This document shows positions 32,383 to 39,903 of a DNA stretch of 64,000 nucleotides, one piece after another; positions within the stretch are counted from its first letter, which is position 1, and every line of letters begins with the position of its first letter. The notes beneath the pieces were generated by a model. That model ran no database searches. It saw nothing but the letters and a program-made list of their open reading frames with translations, and was not told where the DNA came from. Origin of the DNA: CAYFRC01 sp050946115 (lineage in GTDB: Bacteria > Bacillota > Clostridia > Christensenellales > Aristaeellaceae); the NCBI GenBank assembly GCA_050946115.1, contig JBMNUF010000009.1:17750-81749 (forward strand). The letters are read 5' to 3'. The position numbers were made by a program, and so were the translations under genes.

Positions 32383-32613
32383 TCAATCGATGATAAAGGA
32401 TTTGATTTCCTCCATGAGATCGTCGCAGTTGTCCTCATAGACCTCTATGGTGATGGGCTTGGACAGATCGAGGCTGAAAATACCGAGGATGGATTTTGCG
32501 TCTACCACATGCCTGCCCGCGCGTAGATCCACGTCGTAAGGATACCGGTTCACGATGGATACAAACGCCTTTACATTCTCCGCGAGGCTCAGTTTGATAT
32601 TGACAGACTTCAT
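32383..32613 (-). CDS. HPr-family protein lacking the phosphorylatable histidine (Crh-like)
   Basis: Small protein of 76 residues with the HPr fold. Alignment by eye around the AKSILGIFSL motif (38-48) puts Ser41 at the regulatory Ser46 of HPr. The His15-Ala-Arg17 active site is replaced by Leu10-Ala-Glu12, so it cannot carry PTS phosphate. This combination is that of Bacillus Crh, which acts only in catabolite control after Ser phosphorylation by HPr kinase. GAGGAG lies 7 bases before the ATG. It stands alone between an AT-rich gap and a shared terminator. A true HPr or HPr kinase is not in the window. Confidence 0.85.
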   Translation of the reverse strand: MKSVNIKLSLAENVKAFVSIVNRYPYDVDLRAGRHVVDAKSILGIFSLDLSKPITIEVYEDNCDDLMEEIKSFIID

Positions 32614-32753
32614 AGGCAATCTCCTCACCTTTTTTTGTTTGCCTATATCATACCCTATGGTTGTTTAGCCCCCGTTGCGAATTGAAGAAGAATCCGATAT
32701 TTCTTTTATCTTCGCAAAACAGTCAATATGAATAAGAATTATGTCTTATTTTA

Positions 32754-33095
32754 TTATTCTTGCACAATCGCCGCGAGCAGCACCAAGTCCTTGTCGCCCG
32801 TGTTCGCCACCGCGTGCCCGTGTCCGCCGCCGGTGGACAGCACATCGCCCGCCGAAACCTCGTAAGACGCGTCGTCGTCCCGTACGCGCCCCGTGCCGGA
32901 AATAAAGTAGAACAATTCCGTCTCGCGCTCGTGCACGTGGTAGCCGATGGATGCTCCGGGCACAAGCGTGATTTTGCTGAAGAGGCGCATGTGGGGCGGA
33001 AGGCTCGACGCCAACGCATCCAGCCGCACGACACCCTCCCCGCCGCGCATATGCTCGCGCAGCTCCGTCTTTTGTTCGCTCTTTCGCGTGATCAC
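32754..33095 (-). CDS. Cupin-domain protein
   Basis: Single-domain cupin of 113 residues. Motif 1 is GYHVHERETELFYFISGTG near 51-69 (metal ligands H53, H55, E59) and motif 2 lies near GDVLSTGGGHGHAVANTG (83-100, final His ligand). It probably binds a divalent metal; the reaction is unknown. The start is GTG with GGGAGGA 7 bases upstream. That ribosome site lies inside the end of coaX, only 3 bases of intergenic DNA separate them, and the gene is the last of the ECF S-coaX-cupin operon. Confidence 0.87.
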   Translation of the reverse strand: MITRKSEQKTELREHMRGGEGVVRLDALASSLPPHMRLFSKITLVPGASIGYHVHERETELFYFISGTGRVRDDDASYEVSAGDVLSTGGGHGHAVANTGDKDLVLLAAIVQE

Positions 33096-33098
33096 TGC

Positions 33099-33872
33099 CT
33101 ATTCCTCCCCGTTCTTTTCGTACAAAATCCGAAGGCCTTTCAGCGTCAGCAGCCCGTCCAGCACGTCGATCTCGTCGCTGTCGTCTGCCACGAGCAGTGC
33201 CAGGCCGCCCGTAGCGATGACCTTCGCGTCGGGCCTGCCGATTTCCTCCTTCATTTTGCGCACGAGGTAGCGCACCTGCCCGACATAGCCGTAGACGATG
33301 CCGGACTGCAGGTTTGAAACCGTATTCTTCCCGATGACGCTCGCAGGCCTCGCCAATTCGATCCTCGGCAGCTTTGCCGTGTGCTCGACGAGCGCCTCTG
33401 CGGCAAGTTTCAGCCCGGGGCAGATCGCGCCGCCCAGGAACTCGCCCTTTTCGGAGAGCACGCCGTAGGTGGTCGCCGTGCCGAAATCGATGTAGATGCA
33501 CGGCCCGCCGTAGATTGCATATGCGGCGACGGCGTTCGCGATGCGGTCGGAGCCGAGCTCGCGCGGGTTGTCATACTTGATGTTGATGCCCGTCTTGATC
33601 CCCGGGGAGACCGTCATGGGCGTCATGCCGAAGTAGTTGCGGCACATGTGCTCGATCGTGAAATTGATTGACGGCACGACGGAGGACATCGCGATCCCCG
33701 TCACGTCCTCCACCTTCAGCTTGTTGTGGTCAAACAGGTTGCACAGCAAAATCCCGTATTCGTCGGACGACATGCTGCGGTTCGTGGCGATGCGAAAATA
33801 CCCCTTCATCTCCTCCCCGTCAAACAGCGCGGTCTTGATGTTGGTATTGCCGACATCCATCGTAAAGATCAT
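33099..33872 (-). CDS. coaX: Type III pantothenate kinase
   Basis: CoaX, 257 residues, phosphorylates pantothenate in the first step of coenzyme A synthesis. ASKHA-fold motifs are DVGNTNIK at 6-13, GSDRIAN near 107-113 and DFGTATTY near 129-136, with GGAICPGL near 147-154. It needs a monovalent cation and is insensitive to CoA feedback in this family. Its start overlaps the stop of an ECF S-component gene (ATGA), implying coupled uptake and trapping of pantothenate. Confidence 0.96.
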   Translation of the reverse strand: MIFTMDVGNTNIKTALFDGEEMKGYFRIATNRSMSSDEYGILLCNLFDHNKLKVEDVTGIAMSSVVPSINFTIEHMCRNYFGMTPMTVSPGIKTGINIKYDNPRELGSDRIANAVAAYAIYGGPCIYIDFGTATTYGVLSEKGEFLGGAICPGLKLAAEALVEHTAKLPRIELARPASVIGKNTVSNLQSGIVYGYVGQVRYLVRKMKEEIGRPDAKVIATGGLALLVADDSDEIDVLDGLLTLKGLRILYEKNGEE

Positions 33873-34474
33873 GCATTTTCCTCCTCAGGCAGTTTTCCGG
33901 TCTTCCAGAGCGCCGTCACGATCGGCACGGACAAGAGCGCCGCAACGACCGCCTCCGCGCCGCCGGCAAGTATCCCCGTGCCGGCGATGAGGGCGACGAT
34001 CTTCTCCGCTTCCAGATCGGGTACGAGCGAATAAAACAGATACATAAGCCCCAGATAGAACACCGTGTTCGTAAGCGAGCCGCAGGCGGCGGCTATGGGG
34101 AGCGCCTTGATGCTGCGCTTTCCCTTCGAGAGCGCCCTGTACACGGCATATGCCACGACGGGCGTCAAAAGGCGCGGCACGTAGCACATCAGGAATGCGT
34201 ACACGGGCTTTGCCGCAAGCAACGCCCCGGCGAGCGCGGAAGGCGGCGTCAACGTCATGCCCAGCATCGCGAGCGCGCTGACCGTGCCGAACGCAAAGCC
34301 CAGTAGCAGCCCCGTTTTGATGCCCAACAGCAGCGTTCCCACCAACACGGGCACACACAAAACCGTGACGTTGATGAATCCCAGCGGGATAAGTCCCAAA
34401 GGCGTCATGCCTAAGAGGAGCACGAGGCTTACAAACAGTGCCGACAGGACCAGGCGAAATGTGTTCTTTTTCAT
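33869..34474 (-). CDS. ECF transporter S component, probable pantothenate specificity
   Basis: Membrane protein of 201 residues with about six helices, typical of ECF substrate-binding S components. It opens MKKNTFRLVLSALFVSLVLLLG and has the alanine-rich LAGALLAAKPVYAF helix near 95-108. ATG at 34474 follows GGAGGG by 6 bases; in-frame DNA further upstream is leader. It overlaps coaX by 4 bases, so pantothenate (PanT-like) is the likely substrate. It would need the shared EcfA-EcfA'-EcfT module encoded elsewhere. A tandem-hairpin leader resembling the pan RNA motif precedes it. Confidence 0.82.
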   Translation of the reverse strand: MKKNTFRLVLSALFVSLVLLLGMTPLGLIPLGFINVTVLCVPVLVGTLLLGIKTGLLLGFAFGTVSALAMLGMTLTPPSALAGALLAAKPVYAFLMCYVPRLLTPVVAYAVYRALSKGKRSIKALPIAAACGSLTNTVFYLGLMYLFYSLVPDLEAEKIVALIAGTGILAGGAEAVVAALLSVPIVTALWKTGKLPEEENA

Positions 34475-34489
34475 GTTCTTCCCTCCGTT

Positions 34490-34562
34490 CGGCTTCCTTT
34501 GCGGATAGCCGACATATTGTTCCGTGCAGCGTGCGCGGCGGTTCGCTTCCGTTCGGATAGCG
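34490..34562 (-). promoter_or_regulatory. Tandem bulged hairpins in the pantothenate operon leader (pan-like RNA)
   Basis: On the minus strand, two similar hairpins lie in a row: CGCU(A)UCC-GAAC-GGAAGCG (34562-34544) and CGGCU(A)UCC-GCAAA-GGAAGCCG (34511-34490). Both have a bulged A at the same place, the same GCUAUCC/GGAAGC arms, and are followed by GAAC. The second ends 15 bases before the ECF S start. The published pan RNA motif also uses bulged-A hairpins, often paired, upstream of pantothenate genes. The match is by eye. Confidence 0.6.
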
Positions 34563-34621
34563 ACTGGAAGTATTATATACCCCCGATGCATTTTTTTCAT
34601 GTAAAAACGGTTAAATTCCAT

Positions 34622-34650
34622 TTGACAAAGTGCGCAAAAACGTATATAAT
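34622..34650 (+). promoter_or_regulatory. Promoter of the VOC-family gene
   Basis: TTGACA at 34622-34627, 17-base spacer, TATAAT at 34645-34650; about 23-base leader with CAGGAGGTG before the ATG. Confidence 0.92.
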
Positions 34651-34679
34651 GGAGTTACGAACAACAGGAGGTGCATTCC

Positions 34680-35075
34680 ATGGCAAAGTGCGACGCATGC
34701 GGCGGAAAAATGACGGGGCTTGCCCACATCGGCATTTTCGTGAAATCCATCGAGGAATCCAACAAGTTTTACATCGATCAGCTCGGCTTTGAGAACGCCG
34801 GCAGGTACGGAAACCTCCAATTCCTGCGCGTCGGCTCGTGCATTTTGGAACTCGTCGAGATCGCGGACTACAAGCCGCGCCCGGCGGGTGTCATCGATCA
34901 CATCGCCATTGAGGTCGAGGACATCGAAAAGTTAGTCTGCAAGCTCACCGAAAAGCGCTTCCCCTTTTCCGGCGAAATCAAGACCATGCCGGATCTGTGC
35001 GGCGGCGTAAAAAACCTGTTCTTTGAAGGCCCCGACGGGGAGCGGCTCGAGTTCTTCGAATACCTGAATAAATAG
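34680..35075 (+). CDS. VOC-family (glyoxalase/dioxygenase fold) protein
   Basis: Protein of 131 residues with one paired beta-alpha-beta-beta-beta unit. It shows GLAHIGIFVKSIEESNKFY near 13-31 with a metal-type His, ELVEI near 56, IDHIAIEVEDIE near 72-83 and GPDGERLEFFEY near the end. These carry the usual His/Glu metal ligands of glyoxalase I-like enzymes. A CDAC pair near the start (C4, C7) is an unusual extension. It is monocistronic, with its own consensus promoter and strong terminator. Substrate unknown. Confidence 0.87.
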   Translation: MAKCDACGGKMTGLAHIGIFVKSIEESNKFYIDQLGFENAGRYGNLQFLRVGSCILELVEIADYKPRPAGVIDHIAIEVEDIEKLVCKLTEKRFPFSGEIKTMPDLCGGVKNLFFEGPDGERLEFFEYLNK

Positions 35076-35086
35076 GCCCGCCCTAT

Positions 35087-35122
35087 GCGCCCCGCGCTTC
35101 TTTCGTCGCGCGGGGCGTTTTT
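35087..35122 (+). terminator. Terminator after the VOC-family gene
   Basis: Stem CGCCCCGCGC / GCGCGGGGCG (35088-35097 with 35108-35117) followed by TTTTT. Confidence 0.93.
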
Positions 35123-35167
35123 ACGCCCTCCGAAAGGATTAAATGTCAGAAACCGCGGCATTCTGTA

Positions 35168-35196
35168 TTGACGAAATGAACAGAATCGGGTATACT
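35168..35196 (+). promoter_or_regulatory. Promoter of the larE-larB-larC-importer operon
   Basis: TTGACG at 35168-35173, 17-base spacer, TATACT at 35191-35196. Transcription near 35203 leaves an unusually long leader of about 170 bases before larE. Confidence 0.87.
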
Positions 35197-35202
35197 GTAT
35201 GA

Positions 35203-35371
35203 AACGGACGTCACGAAGGCGCCCAAAGATGCAGAAGCGTTTTCTATTATGCGGAAGTCACAGCTGAATGTGTGCTATGAAGGCACGCGGTTTTTCCGAA
35301 GAAAAACCATGTGTCTTTTTTTGCGGAAACGCTTCGCAAGGAAAAACCATGGCATTAAATGGGGTGAACGG
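35203..35371 (+). promoter_or_regulatory. Structured leader of larE, possible RNA switch of unknown class
   Basis: The leader has a long-range pairing, GAAGCGTTTTC (35234-35244) with GGAAACGCTTC (35325-35335). Within it is a hairpin GGTTTTTC-CGAA-GAAAAACC (35289-35308). The 11-base sequence GAAAAACCATG occurs twice (35301-35311 and 35341-35351), so the GGTTTTTC arm could pair with either copy. A T7 run lies at 35316-35322. No known riboswitch class was recognised. Confidence 0.5.
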
Positions 35372-36121
35372 ATGACCCTCGGCGAATTTTTCCGCGAGAA
35401 TCCAAAGGTCGCGCTCGCGTTCTCTGGCGGCGTAGATTCCGCGTACCTGCTCTACGCCGCAATCGAACACGGCGCGGATGTGCGCGCCTACTATGTCAAA
35501 TCCGCCTTTCAGCCGCGGTTTGAGCTGGAGGACGCGCGGAAACTTGCGGCGCAGCTGAACGCCGATTTCGCAGTGCTCGACGCAGATGTGCTCAATTGCC
35601 CGCAGATCGCGGAAAACCCGCCGGATCGCTGCTATCACTGCAAAAAGCTGCTCTTTCAGAAGATTGCCGATCGGGCGACCAAGGACGGCTATGCGACGAT
35701 CCTCGACGGCACGAACGCCTCTGACGATGCCGAAGACCGCCCCGGCATGCGGGCGATCCGGGAAATGTCGGTGCGTTCGCCGCTTCGGGAATGCGGGCTG
35801 ACAAAGGAAGAAATCCGAAGGCGATCCAAAGAAGCGGGGCTTTTCACGTGGAATAAGCCCGCATACGCCTGCCTCGCCACGCGGATACCGAGCGGGGAGA
35901 GTATCACGCGCGAGAAGCTTGCGCGCACGGAGCGCGCGGAGGACTTTCTGTCCTCGCTCGGCTTTGCGGATTTTCGCGTGCGCAGCGTACAAAACGCTGC
36001 GAAGATACAGGTTCCCTCCGCGCAGCTGGTGCGTATTTTGGAAAAGAGAGAAGATATCCTTCGGGAACTCAAAAGCTATTATGCTTCGGTAACGCTGGAT
36101 TTGGAGGCAAGGGATGAATAG
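35372..36121 (+). CDS. larE: LarE, ATP-dependent sulfur transferase for the nickel-pincer nucleotide
   Basis: PP-loop enzyme of 249 residues that transfers sulfur to the pyridinium biscarboxylate adenylate intermediate of the NPN cofactor. The PP-loop is SGGVDS at 18-23. A DRCYHCKK motif lies near 83-90, and the ACLATR motif near 166-171 carries the cysteine used as sacrificial sulfur donor in Lactiplantibacillus LarE. ATG at 35372 is chosen because family similarity begins there; the open frame extends to 35249 but that part is leader. It overlaps larB by 8 bases. Larger [4Fe-4S]-type variants exist, but their extra cysteines are not evident. Confidence 0.93.
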   Translation: MTLGEFFRENPKVALAFSGGVDSAYLLYAAIEHGADVRAYYVKSAFQPRFELEDARKLAAQLNADFAVLDADVLNCPQIAENPPDRCYHCKKLLFQKIADRATKDGYATILDGTNASDDAEDRPGMRAIREMSVRSPLRECGLTKEEIRRRSKEAGLFTWNKPAYACLATRIPSGESITREKLARTERAEDFLSSLGFADFRVRSVQNAAKIQVPSAQLVRILEKREDILRELKSYYASVTLDLEARDE

Positions 36122-36866
36122 CATCAGGGAGATTTTGGAGGGCGTTCAAAGCGGCGCGTGTTCCGTGGAAGATGCCATATTGAAGCTCAAAACCGCGCCG
36201 TTTGAAGACATCGGGTTTGCCAAGGTGGATCTGCACAGGCGGCTTCGGCAGGGTGCTGCAGAGGTCATCTTCGGCGCGGGGAAGACGCCGGAGCAGATCG
36301 TCGCCATCGCCGAAACCATGCTGAGGAACGGACAGGGCGCCATCCTCATCACGAGGCTCGCGCGGGAATCGGCGGACGCTGTCGGAAAACAGCTTGCGCT
36401 CGATTATCATACGGATGCGAAGGTCGGAATCATCGGCAAAATGCCCAAGCCCGACGGGCTCGGAAAGATCGTCGTTGCGACGGGCGGCACGAGCGACATC
36501 CCCGTGGCGGAGGAGGCAGCACTCACCGCCGAGATTCTGGGGAACGAGGTCGTGCAGCTGTACGACGTGGGCGTCGCGGGATTGCACCGCCTGCTCGCGC
36601 ATTTGGACGAGATCATGCGCGCGAGCGTCATCATCGCCATCGCGGGCATGGAGGGCGCGCTCGCAAGCGTCATCGGCGGGCTCGCCGACTGCCCCGTGAT
36701 CGCCGTGCCCACCAGCGTCGGGTACGGAGCCTCCTTTCAGGGGCTTTCCGCGCTGCTTTCGATGCTCAACTCCTGTTCGAGTGGCGTATCCGTCGTAAAC
36801 ATCGACAACGGCTTCGGCGCGGGCTTTTTGGCGCATCGAATCAATCATATGGGGGTAAGAACATGA
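36114..36866 (+). CDS. larB: LarB, nickel-pincer cofactor synthesis carboxylase/hydrolase
   Basis: LarB, 250 residues, carboxylates and hydrolyses nicotinic acid adenine dinucleotide to begin NPN synthesis. The AIR-carboxylase-like C-terminal half shows VVATGGTSDIPVAEEA near 119-134, the YDVGVAGLHRLL segment near 147-158 and the GMEGALASVIGGL loop near 179-191. The N-terminal helical part contains DLHRRLRQGAAEVIFG. It is fused by overlaps to larE (8 bases) and larC (4 bases), giving strict coupling. Confidence 0.95.
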   Translation: MNSIREILEGVQSGACSVEDAILKLKTAPFEDIGFAKVDLHRRLRQGAAEVIFGAGKTPEQIVAIAETMLRNGQGAILITRLARESADAVGKQLALDYHTDAKVGIIGKMPKPDGLGKIVVATGGTSDIPVAEEAALTAEILGNEVVQLYDVGVAGLHRLLAHLDEIMRASVIIAIAGMEGALASVIGGLADCPVIAVPTSVGYGASFQGLSALLSMLNSCSSGVSVVNIDNGFGAGFLAHRINHMGVRT

Positions 36867-38164
36867 AGACATTGTATATCGAGTGCGGGATGGGCGCGGC
36901 GGGCGACATGCTGACCGCTGCCTTATTGGAGCTGCTCCCAGATCGGGACGGCTTCATCAGAGAAATGAACGAACTCGGCATTCCGAATGTCCGCATCGAA
37001 AGAGAAGCATCGACGAAGTGCGGCATTTGCGGCACGCACATACGGGTGACGGTGGGCGGCGTCGAGGAAAACGAAGATATGCACGATCATCACCATGACC
37101 ATCACCACGACAACCATCATGATCATGACCACGACAACCATCACGACCATGACCACAATCATGACCATGACCACGAGCATAGCCACGACCACGGGCATGC
37201 GCACTCCCACAACGGGATGCGCGAGATCGAGCACATCGTCGAAGGCTTGAAGCTTTCCGCGAAAGTGCGCGAAGACGTGCTCGCCGTGTACACACTCATC
37301 GCCGAGGCGGAAAGCCGCGCCCACGGCGTACCCGTTTCAGAGATTCACTTTCACGAGGTCGGCGCGATGGATGCCATCGCGGATATCTCCGCCGTCTGCC
37401 TGCTGATGGAAAAGCTCGCGCCCGAGCAGGTGATCGTGTCCCCCATCCACGTGGGCAGCGGGCACGTGAAATGCGCCCACGGCATATTGCCCGTCCCCGC
37501 GCCCGCCACGGCGTACATCCTGAGGGATGTGCCGATCTACGGCGGGGGCATCAGGGGCGAACTGTGCACGCCCACGGGCGCCGCGCTTCTGAAGCATTTT
37601 GCGACCTCCTTCGGCGAGATGCCGATCATGAAAGTCGCCGCCATCGGCTACGGCATGGGAAAAAAGGACTTCGAAGCCGCCAACTGCGTGCGCGCCATGC
37701 TGGGCGAAACGGCGGACGCGCGGGACACGGTGTACGACCTCAGCTGCAACGTGGACGACATGACCGCGGAGGAGATCGGCTTTGCAACAGAGCGCCTGTT
37801 CGAGGCGGGCGCGCTGGAGGTGTTCACGGTGCCTGCGGGCATGAAGAAATCGCGCCCCGGCGTGCTGCTGCACGTCCTGTGCCGAGAGAGCGATCGGGAA
37901 CAGATCGTGCGCGCGATTTTTACGCATTCCGCCACCATCGGCATCCGCGAAACGACGCACCGCCGCTACGTGCTCGACCGCACCGTCACCGCCGTATCGA
38001 CGCCCTACGGAGACGTCCGCCGCAAGGATTCTGTGGGCTACGGCATGACCCGCTCAAAATACGAGTACGATGACCTCGCGCGCATCGCTTGCGACAGAGG
38101 AATTTCGATTCGCGATGCGGAAAGGGCGGTTCAGGCATGCGACGCGACGGCGGATCACACCTGA
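36863..38164 (+). CDS. larC: LarC, nickel insertase for the nickel-pincer nucleotide, with long His-rich insert
   Basis: LarC, 433 residues, inserts Ni into the thiolated cofactor using CTP. It is a single uninterrupted frame, unlike Lactiplantibacillus larC, which needs a programmed frameshift. The N-terminus IECGMGAAGDML is typical. Residues 74-116 form a His/Asp insert with 24 histidines, probably a nickel store. The C-terminal CTP-binding part keeps DLSCNVDDMTAEE near 293-305 and PAGMKKSRPG near 325-334. No lactate racemase LarA is in the window, so the cofactor's client enzyme is elsewhere. The next gene follows after 15 bases. Confidence 0.95.
   Translation: MKTLYIECGMGAAGDMLTAALLELLPDRDGFIREMNELGIPNVRIEREASTKCGICGTHIRVTVGGVEENEDMHDHHHDHHHDNHHDHDHDNHHDHDHNHDHDHEHSHDHGHAHSHNGMREIEHIVEGLKLSAKVREDVLAVYTLIAEAESRAHGVPVSEIHFHEVGAMDAIADISAVCLLMEKLAPEQVIVSPIHVGSGHVKCAHGILPVPAPATAYILRDVPIYGGGIRGELCTPTGAALLKHFATSFGEMPIMKVAAIGYGMGKKDFEAANCVRAMLGETADARDTVYDLSCNVDDMTAEEIGFATERLFEAGALEVFTVPAGMKKSRPGVLLHVLCRESDREQIVRAIFTHSATIGIRETTHRRYVLDRTVTAVSTPYGDVRRKDSVGYGMTRSKYEYDDLARIACDRGISIRDAERAVQACDATADHT
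37082..37210 (+). repeat. CAT/GAC-rich repetitive stretch encoding the His/Asp insert of LarC
   Basis: Imperfect short repeats of the CACGACCATCAT type encode 24 His among 43 residues. The reading frame is kept throughout, so it is a low-complexity coding repeat and not a CRISPR array. Confidence 0.85.
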
Positions 38165-38179
38165 AAGGACGGCACTTCT

Positions 38180-38863
38180 TTGAGCGATCGGGATAAACAT
38201 GCGGCATATGCTTCCCCCGCCGCGCGGCACGACGCGCACGCGGAGCAGGCGGGCATGACGAAGGATGCGGTCAGGGAGTTTTTTGACCGTTTGGCACCGC
38301 AATGGGACGAAAATCTCGAGGTGAACGACGCCAAAATCAATACTATTCTGGACGCGGCTGGCATCGCATCCGGCGTGCGGGTACTTGACGTCGCCTGCGG
38401 CACGGGCGTACTGTTTCCGTTTTACATGAGCCGCGGTGTGGCGCACGTCACGGCTGTAGACATCTCCCCCGAGATGGTGCGCATCGCACGGCAGAAGACA
38501 GGCGATTCGCGCTTTCGGATTCTCTGCGCGGACATCGAGGAGCTGCCCGCTGCGGGGGAATACGATTGCTGCGTCGTATACAACGCCTTCCCGCATTTTC
38601 CGGAGCCGAAGCATTTGGTCGAAAGGCTGGCGGCGCACCTGAAGCCTGGCGGAAGGCTGACGATCGCGCACGGCATGAGCATCGAAGCGCTAAACAAACG
38701 CCATTCGGGGAGCGCCTCCAAGGTCTCACGGGGGATGCTAACCGCTTCGGACCTCGCGGAGCTGCTCGGCACATGGTTTGCCGTGGACACCGCCGTATCG
38801 GACGATGAAAAATACATCGTCTCCGGCAGGCGCATCGCGCAAGAGGAGGGCTTTACAACATGA
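38180..38863 (+). CDS. Class I SAM-dependent methyltransferase
   Basis: Protein of 227 residues with SAM-binding motif I VLDVACGTGVLFP near 63-75, AVDISPEMV near 90-98 and a GGRLTIAHGMS segment near 157-167. The start is TTG, 10 bases after AAAGGA; an ATG at 38255 is an alternative and would remove 25 residues of His- and Ala-rich sequence. The gene lies between larC and a metal ABC importer, 15 bases after larC and overlapping the permease by 4 bases. A role in making or modifying a metal-binding small molecule is possible but unproven. Confidence 0.85.
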   Translation: MSDRDKHAAYASPAARHDAHAEQAGMTKDAVREFFDRLAPQWDENLEVNDAKINTILDAAGIASGVRVLDVACGTGVLFPFYMSRGVAHVTAVDISPEMVRIARQKTGDSRFRILCADIEELPAAGEYDCCVVYNAFPHFPEPKHLVERLAAHLKPGGRLTIAHGMSIEALNKRHSGSASKVSRGMLTASDLAELLGTWFAVDTAVSDDEKYIVSGRRIAQEEGFTT

Positions 38864-39903
38864 CGCCGCGCAGGAAAAAACAGGCGATCTTCGCGATGTT
38901 TGTGACGGTCGTCGCATTGTCCTTCGTGTGCCTGTTCGTCGGCTCCTCGAACATGCCCATTGCGGAGAGCTTTGCGGCGCTCATCGGAAAACGCGACGGC
39001 GCAAGTGCAAAAATCATCTGGAACATCCGCATCCCGCGCGTGCTGGCAGCAATCCTCGCGGGCGCGGGCCTTTCGGTCTCGGGGCTCGTCATGCAGACGG
39101 TGCTCAACAACACCATGGCGTCCCCCTCCACGCTGGGCGTTTCCAACGCGGCGGTTTTCGGCGCGAACCTTTCGATCATCGCGTTCGCGGGCGGATTTTT
39201 GCGCACGGGGCACAACGTTACCAACTATATGGTCGGCGCGAATCCATACGCCACATCCCTCATGGCGTTTCTGTTCGCCGTCGCCTCTATCCTCATGATT
39301 CTGGGGCTGTGCAAGTTCCGATCCTTCTCGCCCAATGTGGTGGTGTTGGCAGGCATTGCCATGGGCTCCGTCTGGACGGCGGGCACGACGATCCTCCAGT
39401 TCTACGCGACGGATGTAGGCTTGTCTGCTGCGGTTATATGGAACTTCGGCGATTTGGGGCGCGCGACGTATAGGACGGATCTGATTCTGCTTGCGGTCGT
39501 CGCGCCGGGAACCGCATTTTTTCAGTCGATGTCGTGGCGGTACAACGCGCTGCTCAGCGGCGATGCGGTCGCCAAGACCATGGGCGTACACGTGGACAGG
39601 CTGCGGTTCGTTTCGCTCCTGCTCGCCTCGATGATCACGGCGGTGTGCGTATCCTTTCTCGGCGTGATCGGATTTGTGGGGATCATCTGCCCGCACGTCG
39701 TCAAAAAGATTTGGGGACACGACCATCGGTTCGCGACGCCCGCGTCCGTATTGTGCGGCAGCCTGCTTTTGCTCGCTGCAGACACGCTGTCCCGCAGCAT
39801 GGGCGGGGGCTCCGCGCTGCCCGTAGGCGCGATTACGACGCTCCTCGGTGCGCCCTTCTTTGTGGCGATCATCTTTTCCAAAGGGGGGCGACGCGAGTGT
39901 TAG
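38860..39903 (+). CDS. FecCD-family ABC importer permease
   Basis: Membrane permease of 347 residues with about ten helices, of the BtuC/FecCD type used for siderophores, cobalamin and chelated metals. Motifs are RIPRVLAAILAGAGLSVSG near 52-70, NTMASPSTLGVSN near 83-95 and GVIGFVGIICPHVVKKIWG near 267-285 (ATPase-coupling region). It overlaps the methyltransferase gene (ATGA) and the ATPase gene by 7 bases. Position in the lar operon suggests import of nickel or a nickel chelate. Confidence 0.93.
   Translation: MTPRRKKQAIFAMFVTVVALSFVCLFVGSSNMPIAESFAALIGKRDGASAKIIWNIRIPRVLAAILAGAGLSVSGLVMQTVLNNTMASPSTLGVSNAAVFGANLSIIAFAGGFLRTGHNVTNYMVGANPYATSLMAFLFAVASILMILGLCKFRSFSPNVVVLAGIAMGSVWTAGTTILQFYATDVGLSAAVIWNFGDLGRATYRTDLILLAVVAPGTAFFQSMSWRYNALLSGDAVAKTMGVHVDRLRFVSLLLASMITAVCVSFLGVIGFVGIICPHVVKKIWGHDHRFATPASVLCGSLLLLAADTLSRSMGGGSALPVGAITTLLGAPFFVAIIFSKGGRREC

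Noticed and set aside
32640..32753. AT-rich gap between the cupin and HPr-like genes as a possible transferred segment or attachment site
   Set aside because: Only 110 bases, no coding frame, no repeat matching elsewhere in the window; most likely an ordinary promoter/terminator region.
37082..37210. Short repeats that look array-like
   Set aside because: No regular spacer-repeat pattern; the frame is conserved and encodes the His/Asp insert of LarC, so not CRISPR.
39534..39896. N-terminal extension of the importer ATPase
   Set aside because: Overlaps the permease gene and has no ATPase similarity; a GTG with a good ribosome site is at 39897.
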